DNA of 64,000 nt, taken from NCBI RefSeq assembly GCF_900111315.1, contig NZ_FOGU01000002.1:310001-374000 (forward strand), read 5' to 3'. Made by a program: the position numbers and the translations under genes. The notes below the pieces were generated by a model. The model saw only the letters and a list, made by a program, of their open reading frames with translations. It did no database searches and had not been told where the DNA came from. Within the stretch, counting starts at the first letter, position 1. Every line of letters starts with the position of its first letter. This document shows, one piece after another, positions 18,144 to 27,733 of the stretch. The DNA comes from Tranquillimonas rosea. GTDB lineage: Bacteria; Pseudomonadota; Alphaproteobacteria; Rhodobacterales; Rhodobacteraceae.

Positions 18144-21100
18144 GCATCTCCGAGCTCTGTCTGCGCCGCCCGGTCCTGGCGACGGTCATGTCGATCATGA
18201 TCGTCATCTTCGGCATCGCCGCCCTGATGCGGGTGCCGGTGCGCGAGCTGCCCAACATCGACACGGCCGAGGTCACGGTCAGCGTGAACTACACCGGCGC
18301 CGGGCCCGGAGTAGTCGACGCCGAGGTGACGACGGTGATCGAAGGCGCGATCTCGGGCGTGTCCGGCATCGACTCGATCTCGTCGGAATCCGAGCTCGGC
18401 GGAAGCCGCAGCGTCATCACATTCAACGCCGACCGGAACATCGACCAGGCCGCCGCGGATGTGCGCGCCGCCGTCCAGAGCATCGCGCCAGAGCTGCCCG
18501 AGGCCGCCGACGAGCCCGAGGTCGAAAAGAACGACACCCAGGGCGATCCGATCATCTGGATGACGATGACGAGCGACACGCTCTCGGCCTCCGAGCTGAC
18601 GGACTACGCCGACCGGTTCGTCACCGACCGTCTCGAGACGGTCTCGGGCGTCGCCACGGTGCAGATATATGGCGAGCGGGCCTATGCCATGCGCCTCTGG
18701 CTCGATCCCGACGCGATGGCCGCGCGGGGTGTGACGGTGGACGAGATCGCCACTGCGCTGCGCGACAACAACATCGAGCTGCCCGCCGGGCAGATCGAGA
18801 CGGACTCGCGGCGCTATCTCCTGCGGACCGAGACGCGGCTCGCCTCGGTCGAGGAGTTCGAGGACCTCGTGATCGCCGAGCGCGACGGCTACCAGATCCG
18901 GGTGAGCGACGTGGCCGATGTCGAGCTGGGCGTCGAGAGCGACGACTCGATCTTCCGCGCCAACCAGGAAACGGCGATCGGCCTGGGCGTGCTGCGCCAG
19001 TCGGAATCGAACACGATGGCGATCTCTTCGGCGATCGGAGAAGTCGTCTCGCAGATCCGGCAGGACCTGCCCGGCGGCACCACGATCGCCGTGACCAGCG
19101 ACGACGCGACCTATATCCGCAACTCGATCGTCCAGGTGGTGCAGACGCTAGCCATCGCCGTGGCGGTCGTGGTTGGTGTGATCTTTGTCTTTCTCACCTC
19201 GGCCCGCGCCACGCTGGTGCCCGCCGTGACGATCCCCATCGCGCTGCTCGGGGCCTGCGCTGGGATCGCGGCGGCGGGATTCTCGATCAACGTTCTGACG
19301 CTGTTCGCGCTGATCCTGGCGATCGGGCTGGTGGTCGATGACGCCATCGTGGTGCTCGAGAACATCGAGCGCCGCGTGGAAGAGGGCGAAGCGCCGTTCG
19401 ACGCCGCGAAGAACGGCGCGCGACAGGTCCTGTTCGCCGTGATCTCGACCTCGGCAACCCTGATCGCGGTGTTCCTGCCGCTGTCGTTCCTGCAGGGCGA
19501 GGTCGGGCGGCTGTTTACCGAGTTCGGCATCACGCTGGCCATCGCCGTGGCCGTCTCGACTTTCGTGGCGCTGTCGCTGTGCCCCGTCCTTGCCTCGCGG
19601 GTGCTGAAGCAGGGGCAGAACGATCACCGCTTCGCCCGCGCCGTCAACGGCGGCATGCAACGCCTGTCTTCGGGCTATCGCAGCGCGTTGACGCGGGCGA
19701 TCCGGGCGCCGGCGCTTGTTCTCGGTATCGCCGCGCTGCTGTCCGGGGCGTCCTATTCGCTGTACCAGAATCTGCCCTCGCAACTGACGCCGCAATCCGA
19801 CCGGGGCGTCTTCTTCATCAGCGTCGAGGCGCCCGCCGGGTCGAACGTGGGCTACACCAACGCCGCCGTGCAGCGTGTCGAGGAGATCCTCGCGCCCTAC
19901 CGCGAGGACGGGGTTCTGGACGACATGATCGCGCTCGTCGGCCGCTATGGCGAGCCGGGCAGCGCCTTCGTCGTGGGCTCGATGGCGCAATGGGGCGAGC
20001 GCGAGATGACGCCGCGCGACCTGCTGAACGAGGTGCGCCCGAAATTCGCCGAGATTACCCTGGCCAACGTGCGCGGCTTCGCGCCGTCGGGGCTGGGGGC
20101 CGGCGGGGGCGGCTCGCCGCTGGAGGCGATTGTCACCGCGCCCAGCTTCGAGCAGGCCGCGACGTGGTCTCAGGACCTCGTCGAACTGCTGCGCCAAGAG
20201 CCTTCCATCACCAATGTTCGCCGGGCCTACGAGGTGAACACGCCGGGCTACGACATCACCGTGAACCGGCAGCGCGCGCGTGAGCTGGGGATCGACGCGA
20301 GGACGATCGCGAACACGGTGCAGACGCTGTTCGCCTCGGCCGAGGTGACCGAGTTCATCGAGCGTGACCGGCAATACCCGGTGATCCTGCAGGCCCGCGA
20401 GGGCGCCCGCACCAATCCCGACGACCTGCGCGGGCTGAACATCCGCACTGAGGACGGCACGCTTGTGCCTCTTGACGGGCTGGTCGAAGTCGAGCGGCAG
20501 GCGTCGGTCCGCGCCTACAACCGCTACGACCGCCAGCCCTCGGTCGAAATTTCCGGCTCGCTTGCCGAAGGCGTCGATCTCGGCACCGCGATCTCGATCA
20601 CCAACAGCGCGGCCGATCAGCTCCCCTCGGGCCTCACGCTCAGCTATTCCGGGCAGGCCGAGAGCTATCAGGAGACCTCGGGCGGGCTGATCGCGACCTT
20701 CGGCCTTGCGCTGCTGGTTGTGTTTCTGGTGCTGGCGGCGCAGTTCGAAAGCTTCGTGCAGCCCGTGGTGATCCTCTTGTCCGTTCCGCTGGCGATCACG
20801 GGGGCCTTGCTGACGCTGCTCGTGCTGGGGCAGGCGATCAACGTCTACACGCAGGTCGGCATGGTCATGCTGATCGGTCTGATGGCGAAGAATGGCATCC
20901 TTATCGTCGAGTTCGCCAACCAGCTGCGCGAACAGGGCAGATCGGTGCGCGACGCGGTGATCGAAGCGTCAACGGTGCGCCTGCGCCCGATCCTGATGAC
21001 GGTCCTGTCCACCGTTCTGGGCGCGGTGCCGTTGGTGCTGTCGTCTGGCGCCGGGGCCGAAAGCCGATTCTCCATCGGCATCGTCATCATCGGCGGGTTC

Positions 21101-21208
21101 ATGGCCGCCTCGGTGCTGACGCTGTTCCTGACGCCGGTGCTCTACGACCTGATGCAGCGCGATCCCGAGCCGTCGTCGCAGGCGGAAGGCGACGCGCGGA
21201 CCGCCTGA
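18140..21208 (+). CDS. RND efflux permease, HAE1 type, system 1
   Basis: Proton-driven inner-membrane pump of the AcrB/MexB family, 1022 residues, with twelve hydrophobic segments and two large periplasmic loops. The proton-relay motifs are canonical: LVVDDAIVVLENIERR in TM4 with the Asp-Asp pair, and MAKNGILIVEFANQLREQG in TM10 with the Lys. The start is TTG at 18140, overlapping the adaptor stop (TTGA) and set by AGGAGG at 18127-18132, 7 nt away. Substrate range cannot be read from sequence; drugs, solvents or metabolites are usual for this family. Confidence 0.94.
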   Translation: MSISELCLRRPVLATVMSIMIVIFGIAALMRVPVRELPNIDTAEVTVSVNYTGAGPGVVDAEVTTVIEGAISGVSGIDSISSESELGGSRSVITFNADRNIDQAAADVRAAVQSIAPELPEAADEPEVEKNDTQGDPIIWMTMTSDTLSASELTDYADRFVTDRLETVSGVATVQIYGERAYAMRLWLDPDAMAARGVTVDEIATALRDNNIELPAGQIETDSRRYLLRTETRLASVEEFEDLVIAERDGYQIRVSDVADVELGVESDDSIFRANQETAIGLGVLRQSESNTMAISSAIGEVVSQIRQDLPGGTTIAVTSDDATYIRNSIVQVVQTLAIAVAVVVGVIFVFLTSARATLVPAVTIPIALLGACAGIAAAGFSINVLTLFALILAIGLVVDDAIVVLENIERRVEEGEAPFDAAKNGARQVLFAVISTSATLIAVFLPLSFLQGEVGRLFTEFGITLAIAVAVSTFVALSLCPVLASRVLKQGQNDHRFARAVNGGMQRLSSGYRSALTRAIRAPALVLGIAALLSGASYSLYQNLPSQLTPQSDRGVFFISVEAPAGSNVGYTNAAVQRVEEILAPYREDGVLDDMIALVGRYGEPGSAFVVGSMAQWGEREMTPRDLLNEVRPKFAEITLANVRGFAPSGLGAGGGGSPLEAIVTAPSFEQAATWSQDLVELLRQEPSITNVRRAYEVNTPGYDITVNRQRARELGIDARTIANTVQTLFASAEVTEFIERDRQYPVILQAREGARTNPDDLRGLNIRTEDGTLVPLDGLVEVERQASVRAYNRYDRQPSVEISGSLAEGVDLGTAISITNSAADQLPSGLTLSYSGQAESYQETSGGLIATFGLALLVVFLVLAAQFESFVQPVVILLSVPLAITGALLTLLVLGQAINVYTQVGMVMLIGLMAKNGILIVEFANQLREQGRSVRDAVIEASTVRLRPILMTVLSTVLGAVPLVLSSGAGAESRFSIGIVIIGGFMAASVLTLFLTPVLYDLMQRDPEPSSQAEGDARTA

Positions 21209-21277
21209 GTGCGCTTCGGTCCTTGTCGCAGCCACAGGATGCGTCATTCTGGCGGTATTCAACCGTGGAGCGACGCC

Positions 21278-23056
21278 ATGATAATCCGAACAACCTGTCT
21301 CCTGACCCTTCTGCTGGCGGGGCCGGTCGCCGCCCAGCAGGCGGCCGACGAGGTGACCACCGAAGCGGCGGGCGCGGGCGAGGTCCGGGGCCTCGGCGAT
21401 GCGGCACAGGCCGCGCTGGAGGCCAAACGCAACGGCAACCCGGTGATCGCGGAAGACTGGATGGTCGCCGCCGCCAATCCGCTGGCGGTCGAGGCGGGCG
21501 CCGAGGTCCTGCGCGAGGGCGGCAGCGCGGCGGACGCCATGGTCGCCGTACAGGCGGTGCTGGGGCTGGTGGAGCCGCAATCCTCCGGCCTCGGGGGCGG
21601 TGCCTTCCTCGTCTGGTACGATGCCGAACGCGGCGAGCTGACCACGCTGGACGGGCGCGAGACGGCGCCGCTCGACGCGACGCCGCAGTATTTCCAGGAC
21701 AACGCCGGCGCGCCGCTGGAGTTCTACGAGGCCGTCGTGGGCGGGCGCTCGGTCGGCACGCCGGGAACGCCGATGCTGCTGGAAGAGGCGCACGAGCGCT
21801 GGGGCAAGGCCGAGTGGTCGGACCTGTTCGACGACGCCATCGCGCTGGCCGAGGAGGGCTTCACGGTGTCGCCCCGCCTCGCCACCCTCGTGGCCGAAGA
21901 GCCGGAGGACCGGCTGCCCCGGTTCGAGGCGACGGCGGAGTACTTCTACCCTGACGGCGAACCGATCCGGGAAGGCGACACGCTGAAGAACCCGGCCTAT
22001 GCCGACAGCCTGCGCACGCTCGCCTCCGAAGGGGCGCAGGCCTTCTATTCCGGCCCGATCGTCGAGGACCTCGTCGCCACGGTGCAGGCCGAGGGCGGGC
22101 TGCTGACGCCGACGGATTTCGCCATCTACCGCGTGATCGAGCGGCCTGCGGTCTGCGCCGCCTTCGCGGGCGCGGATGTCTGCGGCATGGGGCCGCCGTC
22201 GTCGGGCGCGCTGACGGTGGGGCAGATCCTCGGAATGCTGGACAACGTGGACCTCGGGGAGGATCCGCTGGCGCCCGAGGCGTGGACGCTGTTCGGTGAT
22301 GCCTCGCGGCTCGCCTTCGCGGATCGGGGCCGGTACATGGCCGACAGCGATTTTGTCCCGATGCCGACCGAGGGGTTGGTCGATGACGGCTATCTCGCCG
22401 GTCGGGCCGAGCAGTTGCGCCCCGACGCCGCGCTCGACACCGCCGAGCCGGGCGATCCCGAATGGGACCACGCGATGTTGTGGGGCGACGACCAGTCGCT
22501 CGAGCTGCCATCGACCTCGCACATCTCGATCGTCGATGCCGACGGCAACGCCCTGTCGATGACCACGACGATCGAGAACGGCTTCGGCTCGCGGCTGTTC
22601 GTGCGGGGGTACCTGCTCAACAACGAACTGACCGATTTCTCCTTCGCCACTCACGAGGACGGTCGGTCCATCGCCAACAGGGTCGAGCCCGGAAAGCGGC
22701 CCCGGTCGTCGATGTCGCCCACCATCGTCATGCGCGACGGTGCGCCGGCGCTCGTCGTCGGCTCGCCCGGCGGAAGCCGGATCATCGGCTATGTCGCGCA
22801 GAGCGTCGCCAACATGCTGGTCTGGCACATGGACCCGCAGCAGGCCGTCTCGACACCGCACCTGATAAACCGCTTCGGCACCTTCGATCTCGAGGCCGGG
22901 ACCGATGCCGAAGCGCTCGAACAGCCGCTGCAGGCGGCCGGGTTCGAGGTCGAGGTCCGCGACCTGACCAGCGGCCTGCATGTCATCGCGATCGAGGATG
23001 GCCGGCTGATCGGCGGCGCGGACCCGCGGCGCGAGGGCATCGCCCTGGGCGAGTGA
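21278..23056 (+). CDS. ggt: Gamma-glutamyltransferase
   Basis: Secreted N-terminal-nucleophile hydrolase, 592 residues, that cleaves gamma-glutamyl bonds such as in glutathione and matures by self-cleavage into two chains. A signal peptide ends near residue 21 (GPVAAQQ). The large-subunit core has ANPLAVEAGAEVL, GLVEPQSSGLGGGAFLVWY and DGRETAP. The autoprocessing Thr starts the small subunit in ELPSTSHISIVDADGN near residue 412. PTIVMRDGAPALVVGSPGGS is the C-terminal signature. GGAG at 21267-21270 supports ATG 21278. It sits between two RND efflux pairs, in the same direction. Confidence 0.93.
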   Translation: MIIRTTCLLTLLLAGPVAAQQAADEVTTEAAGAGEVRGLGDAAQAALEAKRNGNPVIAEDWMVAAANPLAVEAGAEVLREGGSAADAMVAVQAVLGLVEPQSSGLGGGAFLVWYDAERGELTTLDGRETAPLDATPQYFQDNAGAPLEFYEAVVGGRSVGTPGTPMLLEEAHERWGKAEWSDLFDDAIALAEEGFTVSPRLATLVAEEPEDRLPRFEATAEYFYPDGEPIREGDTLKNPAYADSLRTLASEGAQAFYSGPIVEDLVATVQAEGGLLTPTDFAIYRVIERPAVCAAFAGADVCGMGPPSSGALTVGQILGMLDNVDLGEDPLAPEAWTLFGDASRLAFADRGRYMADSDFVPMPTEGLVDDGYLAGRAEQLRPDAALDTAEPGDPEWDHAMLWGDDQSLELPSTSHISIVDADGNALSMTTTIENGFGSRLFVRGYLLNNELTDFSFATHEDGRSIANRVEPGKRPRSSMSPTIVMRDGAPALVVGSPGGSRIIGYVAQSVANMLVWHMDPQQAVSTPHLINRFGTFDLEAGTDAEALEQPLQAAGFEVEVRDLTSGLHVIAIEDGRLIGGADPRREGIALGE

Positions 23057-23275
23057 GCACGGGGCACGACGCCAAGGGGGGCTGTTGAAACGGCCTCCTG
23101 GTCCGCGATGGCGGGTGACGCAGCGGCATTTCAGCGTTCTGGCTGGACGTCCTTCGCTTCCGTGCCCACCTTCGGGCGAACAGTGGCCGGATGGCATGCG
23201 CAGGCGGGGAGGCCTCTCCCCGCCATTCGGAAGTGCGCGGTGCCGCGAACACTCGGACACGACAGGAGGCAGGAC

Positions 23276-24430
23276 TTGCCCGAGAACGACGAGCCAGAGC
23301 GCCAGCCGCTCTCCTTCACCGACGACCGCGGGGCCTCGCGCGCGGCGTGGATCGCCCTTGCGCTGGTCGTCCTGCTGACCGGCTGGATGGCCAGCGGGCT
23401 CGTCTTTCCGTCCGGGCCCGAGCCGACGTCCGAGCCGGTCGCCGAACAGGCGGACGATCCAATCGCGGTTGCCGTGCGCCCGTCAGAGGCCGAAAGCGTC
23501 GCACAATATTTCGTGGCCGAGGGGCAGGCGCAGCCCGACCGCGAGACGACGATCCGCGCCGAGATCTCGGGCGAGGTCGCGGAGGTGCTGGTCGACAAGG
23601 GCGCCATGGTCGAAGAACGGGCGATCATCGCCCGGCTGTCGCGCGCCAGCGCCGAGGCCAACCTGCGGCAGGCGGAAGAAGAACTGTCCCGCGCGCAACG
23701 GGAGTTCGACAATGCCAGCGCCCTGCTCGAGCGCGGCACCTCCACCGTCGACCGGGTGGCCGAGGCGCGCACCGCGCTGTCCGCCGCCGAGGCCGGCGTG
23801 ACGAGCGCGCAGGAGGCGTTGAACGACACCGAGATTCGCGCGCCCTTCGCCGGCCGCGTCGAAGAGCTGCCGATCGATCCGGGCGAGTTCGTGCAGGCCG
23901 GCGGCGAGGTCGGCCGCATCCTCGACACCCAGCCCCTGACCGTGACGCTACAGGTGCCGCAGCAGACGATCGGCCGGCTCGACGTGGGGCAGACGGCCGA
24001 AGTCACCTTCATCACCGGCGAGAGCCGCGAGGGCGAGATCACCTTCCTGGGCTCCAGCGCCGATCCCGAGACCCGGACGTTCCTGGCCGAGATCACCGTG
24101 CCGAACGAGGGCGGGACGATACCCTCGGGCGTCAGCGCCGAGGTTCGCGTCGCCACCGGAGAGGTCGTCGCGCATTTCCTGTCGCCGGCCATCCTGTCGC
24201 TCGGCCCCGAGGGGCAGCTGGGCGTCAAAACGGTGGACGAAGAGGACCGCGTCGTCTTTCACGAGGTCGAGATCGTGCGCGCCCAGACCGATGGCATCTG
24301 GGTCCGGGGCCTGCCCGACAGTGCCCGCATCATTACCGTCGGACAGGGCTTCGTCAGCGCGGGCGAAGAGGTCGCGCCCAAGGTCGAGGACATGTTCGGC
24401 GCGCAGGTCGCGCAGGGTGAACAGCCATGA
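23276..24430 (+). CDS. RND efflux periplasmic adaptor, system 2
   Basis: Membrane fusion protein, 384 residues. After about 20 polar residues comes one anchor (AAWIALALVVLLTGWMASGL). Then follow lipoyl half-motif IRAEISGEVAEVLVDKGAMV, a helical hairpin rich in Ala/Glu, and the matching half APFAGRVEELPIDPGEFV, with barrel domains after. The start is assigned to TTG 23276, 6 nt after AGGAGG (23264-23269); the frame is open back to 23108 but without such a site. It shares an ATGA overlap with the permease that follows. This is the second TTG start in an adaptor/pump pair within 6 kb. Confidence 0.88.
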   Translation: MPENDEPERQPLSFTDDRGASRAAWIALALVVLLTGWMASGLVFPSGPEPTSEPVAEQADDPIAVAVRPSEAESVAQYFVAEGQAQPDRETTIRAEISGEVAEVLVDKGAMVEERAIIARLSRASAEANLRQAEEELSRAQREFDNASALLERGTSTVDRVAEARTALSAAEAGVTSAQEALNDTEIRAPFAGRVEELPIDPGEFVQAGGEVGRILDTQPLTVTLQVPQQTIGRLDVGQTAEVTFITGESREGEITFLGSSADPETRTFLAEITVPNEGGTIPSGVSAEVRVATGEVVAHFLSPAILSLGPEGQLGVKTVDEEDRVVFHEVEIVRAQTDGIWVRGLPDSARIITVGQGFVSAGEEVAPKVEDMFGAQVAQGEQP

Positions 24431-27400
24431 ACGCACTGATCGACGCGGCGTTCTCGCGCAGCCGGGTCGTCGCGCTGGCCCTGGTGATGATCCTGGCGGT
24501 CGGGACCTTCGCCTATGTGAACATTCCCAAGGAAAGCTCTCCCGAGATCCCGATCCCGACGATCTATGTCGTCACGACCGTCGACGGCATCTCGCCCGAG
24601 GATGCCGAGCGCCTGCTGGTCGAGCCGCTGGAGACCGAGCTTGGCGCGCTCACCTCGCTGGACGAGATGAGCGCCTCGGCGGGCGAGGGCTATGCGAGTG
24701 TCACGCTCGAGTTCGAGCCGGGCTTCGATGCCGACGAGGCGCTGAGCAACGTGCGCGAAGCGGTGGACCGCGCCAAGGCGGAGCTACCCGAGGATGCCAC
24801 CGAACCCACCGTGACCGAGGTCAACACCGCGCTCTTTCCGATCCTGACCGCGACATTGTCCGGCCCGGTGCCCGAGCGGACGCTGAACGACCTTGCCGAG
24901 AGACTTCAGAACGACCTTGAGAGCGCACCGGGAATCCTCGAGGTCGATGTCGGCGGTGCGCGGACCGAGCTTCTGGAAGTGCTGATCGACCCGACCGTCT
25001 TCGAGACCTACGACATCTCGTTCGACGAACTCATCAGCCAGATCAACCGCAACAACCTTCTGATCGCCGCGGGCGCGATCGAGACGGGGGCGGGGCGGCT
25101 GGTGCTGAAGGTGCCGGGTCTGATCGAGAATATCGACGACGTGATGGAAATGCCGGTCAAGGTGCGCGGCGACACCGTCGTCAGCTTTTCCGACGTGGCC
25201 ACGATCCGGCGCACCTTCGAGGACCCGACCAGTTTCGCGCGGATCAACGGCCAGCCGGCCCTGGCGCTGGAGATCAAGAAGCGGGCGGGCGCGAACATCA
25301 TCGAGACCGTGCAATCCGCCAAGGCGATCATCGCCAGCGCCCGCGCCGACTGGCCCGAAAGCGTCGATATCACCTACCTCCAGGACGAGAGCGAGCAGGT
25401 CGAGGACATGCTCAACGATCTCGAGGCGAACGTCATCGCCGCCATCATCCTGGTGATGATCGTGATCGTCTTCGCGCTCGGCCTGCGCTCGGCGCTGCTG
25501 GTGGGTCTGTCGATTCCGGGCGCGTTCCTCAGCGGTGTCGCGGCGCTCTGGGCGATGGGCTACACGATGAACATCGTCGTCCTGTTCTCGCTGATCCTCG
25601 TGGTGGGGATGCTGGTCGACGGCGCTATCGTCACGACCGAGCTGGCGGACCGCAAGCTGCAGGAGGGCCACGGGCCCAAGGCGGCCTATGCCCATGCCGC
25701 CAAGCGCATGGCCTGGCCGATCATCGCTTCGACGGCGACGACACTGAGCGTGTTCTTTCCGCTGCTGTTCTGGTCCGGCGTGGTGGGCGAGTTCATGAAG
25801 TTCCTGCCGATCACCGTCATCCTGACGCTGGGGGCGTCGCTGGCGATGGCGCTGGTGTTCATCCCGGTGGTGGGTGGCATCATCGGCAAGCGGCAGCCGC
25901 AATCCGCCGCGGCCAAGGCCGCGCTGCACGAGGCCGAGGCGGGCGACCCACGCCGGATCGGCGGCGCAACGGGGAGGTATGTCCGCCTGTTGCAGGCAGC
26001 GGTCCTGCGGCCCGTGGCCACCCTGCTGTTCGCCGTCGCGCTTTTGCTGGCGGCGTTCGGGCTCTACGAGAAGTTCGGCAACGGCACGAGCTTCTTTCCG
26101 TCGGTGGAGCCGGACTTCATGCAGGTGCAGGTCCGTGCGCGCGACAACTTCTCGATCTACGAGCGCGACGCGCTGGTCCGGCGGGTCGAGGAACGGCTCT
26201 ACGACTATGACGAGATCGCCAGCGTCTACGCCCGCTCGTCCGCCGACAGCCGCGACGATGCCGAGGTGATCGGCACGCTCCAGCTCGAGCTCACCGAATG
26301 GGACACCCGCCGCACCGCTGAGGTGATCGGCGAGCAGATCCGCACAGAGATGGCGGAAATCCCGGGCATCGACGTGCAGGTCCAGACCCAGTCCCAGGGC
26401 CCCGCCGCCGGCAAGCCAGTGCAGCTCGAGGTGCGCACCAACGACCGCGACGCGCAGGAGCAGGTCGTCGAGACAGTGCGCACCCTGATGGACCGGACAG
26501 GGGGCTTCACTGACGTGACCGACACCACGCCGCTGCCCGGTGTCGAGTGGCGCCTGTCCGTCGACCGCTCCGAGGCCGCGCGGTTCGGTGCGGATGTCAG
26601 CCTGCTGGGGCAGGCGGTCCAGCTAATCACGCAGGGCATCACGGTGGCCGACTACCGCCCCGACGACGCCGAGGGCGCGGTCGACATTCGCGTGCGCTTT
26701 CCGTCGTCGGACCGGACGCTCGAACAGCTCGAAAACCTGCGGGTGCCGACCTCGTCCGGGCTTGTGCCGATCTCGAACTTCGTGTCGTTCGAACCCGCGC
26801 CGCGCACCGGCACGATCAAGCGGGTGGATCAGCAACGGGTGGTCACGGTCGCCGCCAATGTCGCGCCGGGGCTTCTGGTGAGCGAACAGATCGCGGAACT
26901 GCGCCAGGCGCTCGTTGCGGCGGACCTGCCGGACGGCGTCGAGTGGTCCTTCGGCGGCGAGGCCGAGGATCAGCAGGATGCGATGATCTTCCTGGTGGGC
27001 GCGTTCCTGACCGCGATCGGCCTTATGTTCGCCATCCTCGTCACCCAGTTCAACGGCTTCTACCACGCTTTCGTGGTGATGTCGGCTATCGTGTTCTCAG
27101 TGGCCGGCGTCCTGCTGGGGCTCTTGGTGACGGGCCGTCCGTTCGGCGTGGTGATGGGCGGGATCGGTGTCATCGCGCTGGCGGGCATCGTCGTGAACAA
27201 CAACATCGTGCTGATCGACACCTACAACGACATGCGACGGACCGGCCTTTCGCCGCTGGAGGCGGTGTTGCGCACCGGGGCGCAGCGTCTGCGGCCGGTG
27301 GTGCTGACCTCGCTCACGACGGCGCTGGGGCTGATGCCCATGGTGATCGGGCTGAACATTGACTTCTTCGGCCGCGAGATCGTCTACGGGGCGCCCTCGA

Positions 27401-27573
27401 CCCAATGGTGGACGGAACTGTCCAGCGCCATCGCGGGCGGGCTTGTCGTGGCCACGATCCTGACGCTCATCGTGACCCCTGCGATGCTGATGCTGGGCGC
27501 CAACACCGCCGCATGGCGCCAGCGCCGCGCGGAACGGCGTCAGGGAGGTGCGGCGGCCGCGCCGGCGGAGTGA
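24427..27573 (+). CDS. RND efflux permease, system 2, non-canonical relay residues
   Basis: Large RND pump, 1048 residues, with twelve hydrophobic segments and two periplasmic domains. The usual TM4 pair Asp-Asp is replaced by Asp-Gly in VVGMLVDGAIVTTELADR, and the TM10 Lys region reads GIVVNNNIVLIDTYND. It therefore belongs to the HAE1-like branch with a changed proton relay rather than the AcrB branch of system 1. The start ATG overlaps the adaptor stop (ATGA at 24427). Substrate unknown; no channel protein gene is close. Confidence 0.92.
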   Translation: MNALIDAAFSRSRVVALALVMILAVGTFAYVNIPKESSPEIPIPTIYVVTTVDGISPEDAERLLVEPLETELGALTSLDEMSASAGEGYASVTLEFEPGFDADEALSNVREAVDRAKAELPEDATEPTVTEVNTALFPILTATLSGPVPERTLNDLAERLQNDLESAPGILEVDVGGARTELLEVLIDPTVFETYDISFDELISQINRNNLLIAAGAIETGAGRLVLKVPGLIENIDDVMEMPVKVRGDTVVSFSDVATIRRTFEDPTSFARINGQPALALEIKKRAGANIIETVQSAKAIIASARADWPESVDITYLQDESEQVEDMLNDLEANVIAAIILVMIVIVFALGLRSALLVGLSIPGAFLSGVAALWAMGYTMNIVVLFSLILVVGMLVDGAIVTTELADRKLQEGHGPKAAYAHAAKRMAWPIIASTATTLSVFFPLLFWSGVVGEFMKFLPITVILTLGASLAMALVFIPVVGGIIGKRQPQSAAAKAALHEAEAGDPRRIGGATGRYVRLLQAAVLRPVATLLFAVALLLAAFGLYEKFGNGTSFFPSVEPDFMQVQVRARDNFSIYERDALVRRVEERLYDYDEIASVYARSSADSRDDAEVIGTLQLELTEWDTRRTAEVIGEQIRTEMAEIPGIDVQVQTQSQGPAAGKPVQLEVRTNDRDAQEQVVETVRTLMDRTGGFTDVTDTTPLPGVEWRLSVDRSEAARFGADVSLLGQAVQLITQGITVADYRPDDAEGAVDIRVRFPSSDRTLEQLENLRVPTSSGLVPISNFVSFEPAPRTGTIKRVDQQRVVTVAANVAPGLLVSEQIAELRQALVAADLPDGVEWSFGGEAEDQQDAMIFLVGAFLTAIGLMFAILVTQFNGFYHAFVVMSAIVFSVAGVLLGLLVTGRPFGVVMGGIGVIALAGIVVNNNIVLIDTYNDMRRTGLSPLEAVLRTGAQRLRPVVLTSLTTALGLMPMVIGLNIDFFGREIVYGAPSTQWWTELSSAIAGGLVVATILTLIVTPAMLMLGANTAAWRQRRAERRQGGAAAAPAE

Positions 27574-27627
27574 TCGCGCCTGCAACCATGAAGTGCTCGC
27601 CGGGCGCGCTCTCTATTTATTGGTGTG

Positions 27628-27656
27628 TTGCTATAACGTACTGAGTTGATTATAAA
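27628..27656 (+). promoter_or_regulatory. Strong-looking promoter upstream of a terminator
   Basis: TTGCTA (27628-27633) and TATAAA (27651-27656) are exactly 17 nt apart in the most AT-rich stretch of the window. Transcription would begin near 27663, so the hairpin at 27679 would be met after about 15 nt. Confidence 0.6.
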
Positions 27657-27678
27657 TTTTCACTTGGTAGACGTCTCC

Positions 27679-27704
27679 GCGCCGTTCGCACGGTGCCTTT
27701 TTTC
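27679..27704 (+). terminator. Intrinsic terminator before the zinc-ribbon gene
   Basis: Stem GCGCCGT (27679-27685) with ACGGTGC (27690-27696), loop TCGC, one G-T pair, followed by CTTTTTTC. It may end the RND operon, whose last stop is 106 nt upstream, or cut short transcripts from the promoter at 27628. Confidence 0.75.
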
Positions 27705-27733
27705 AAAGCAGATCATTTAATTGGAGTGCCGCA

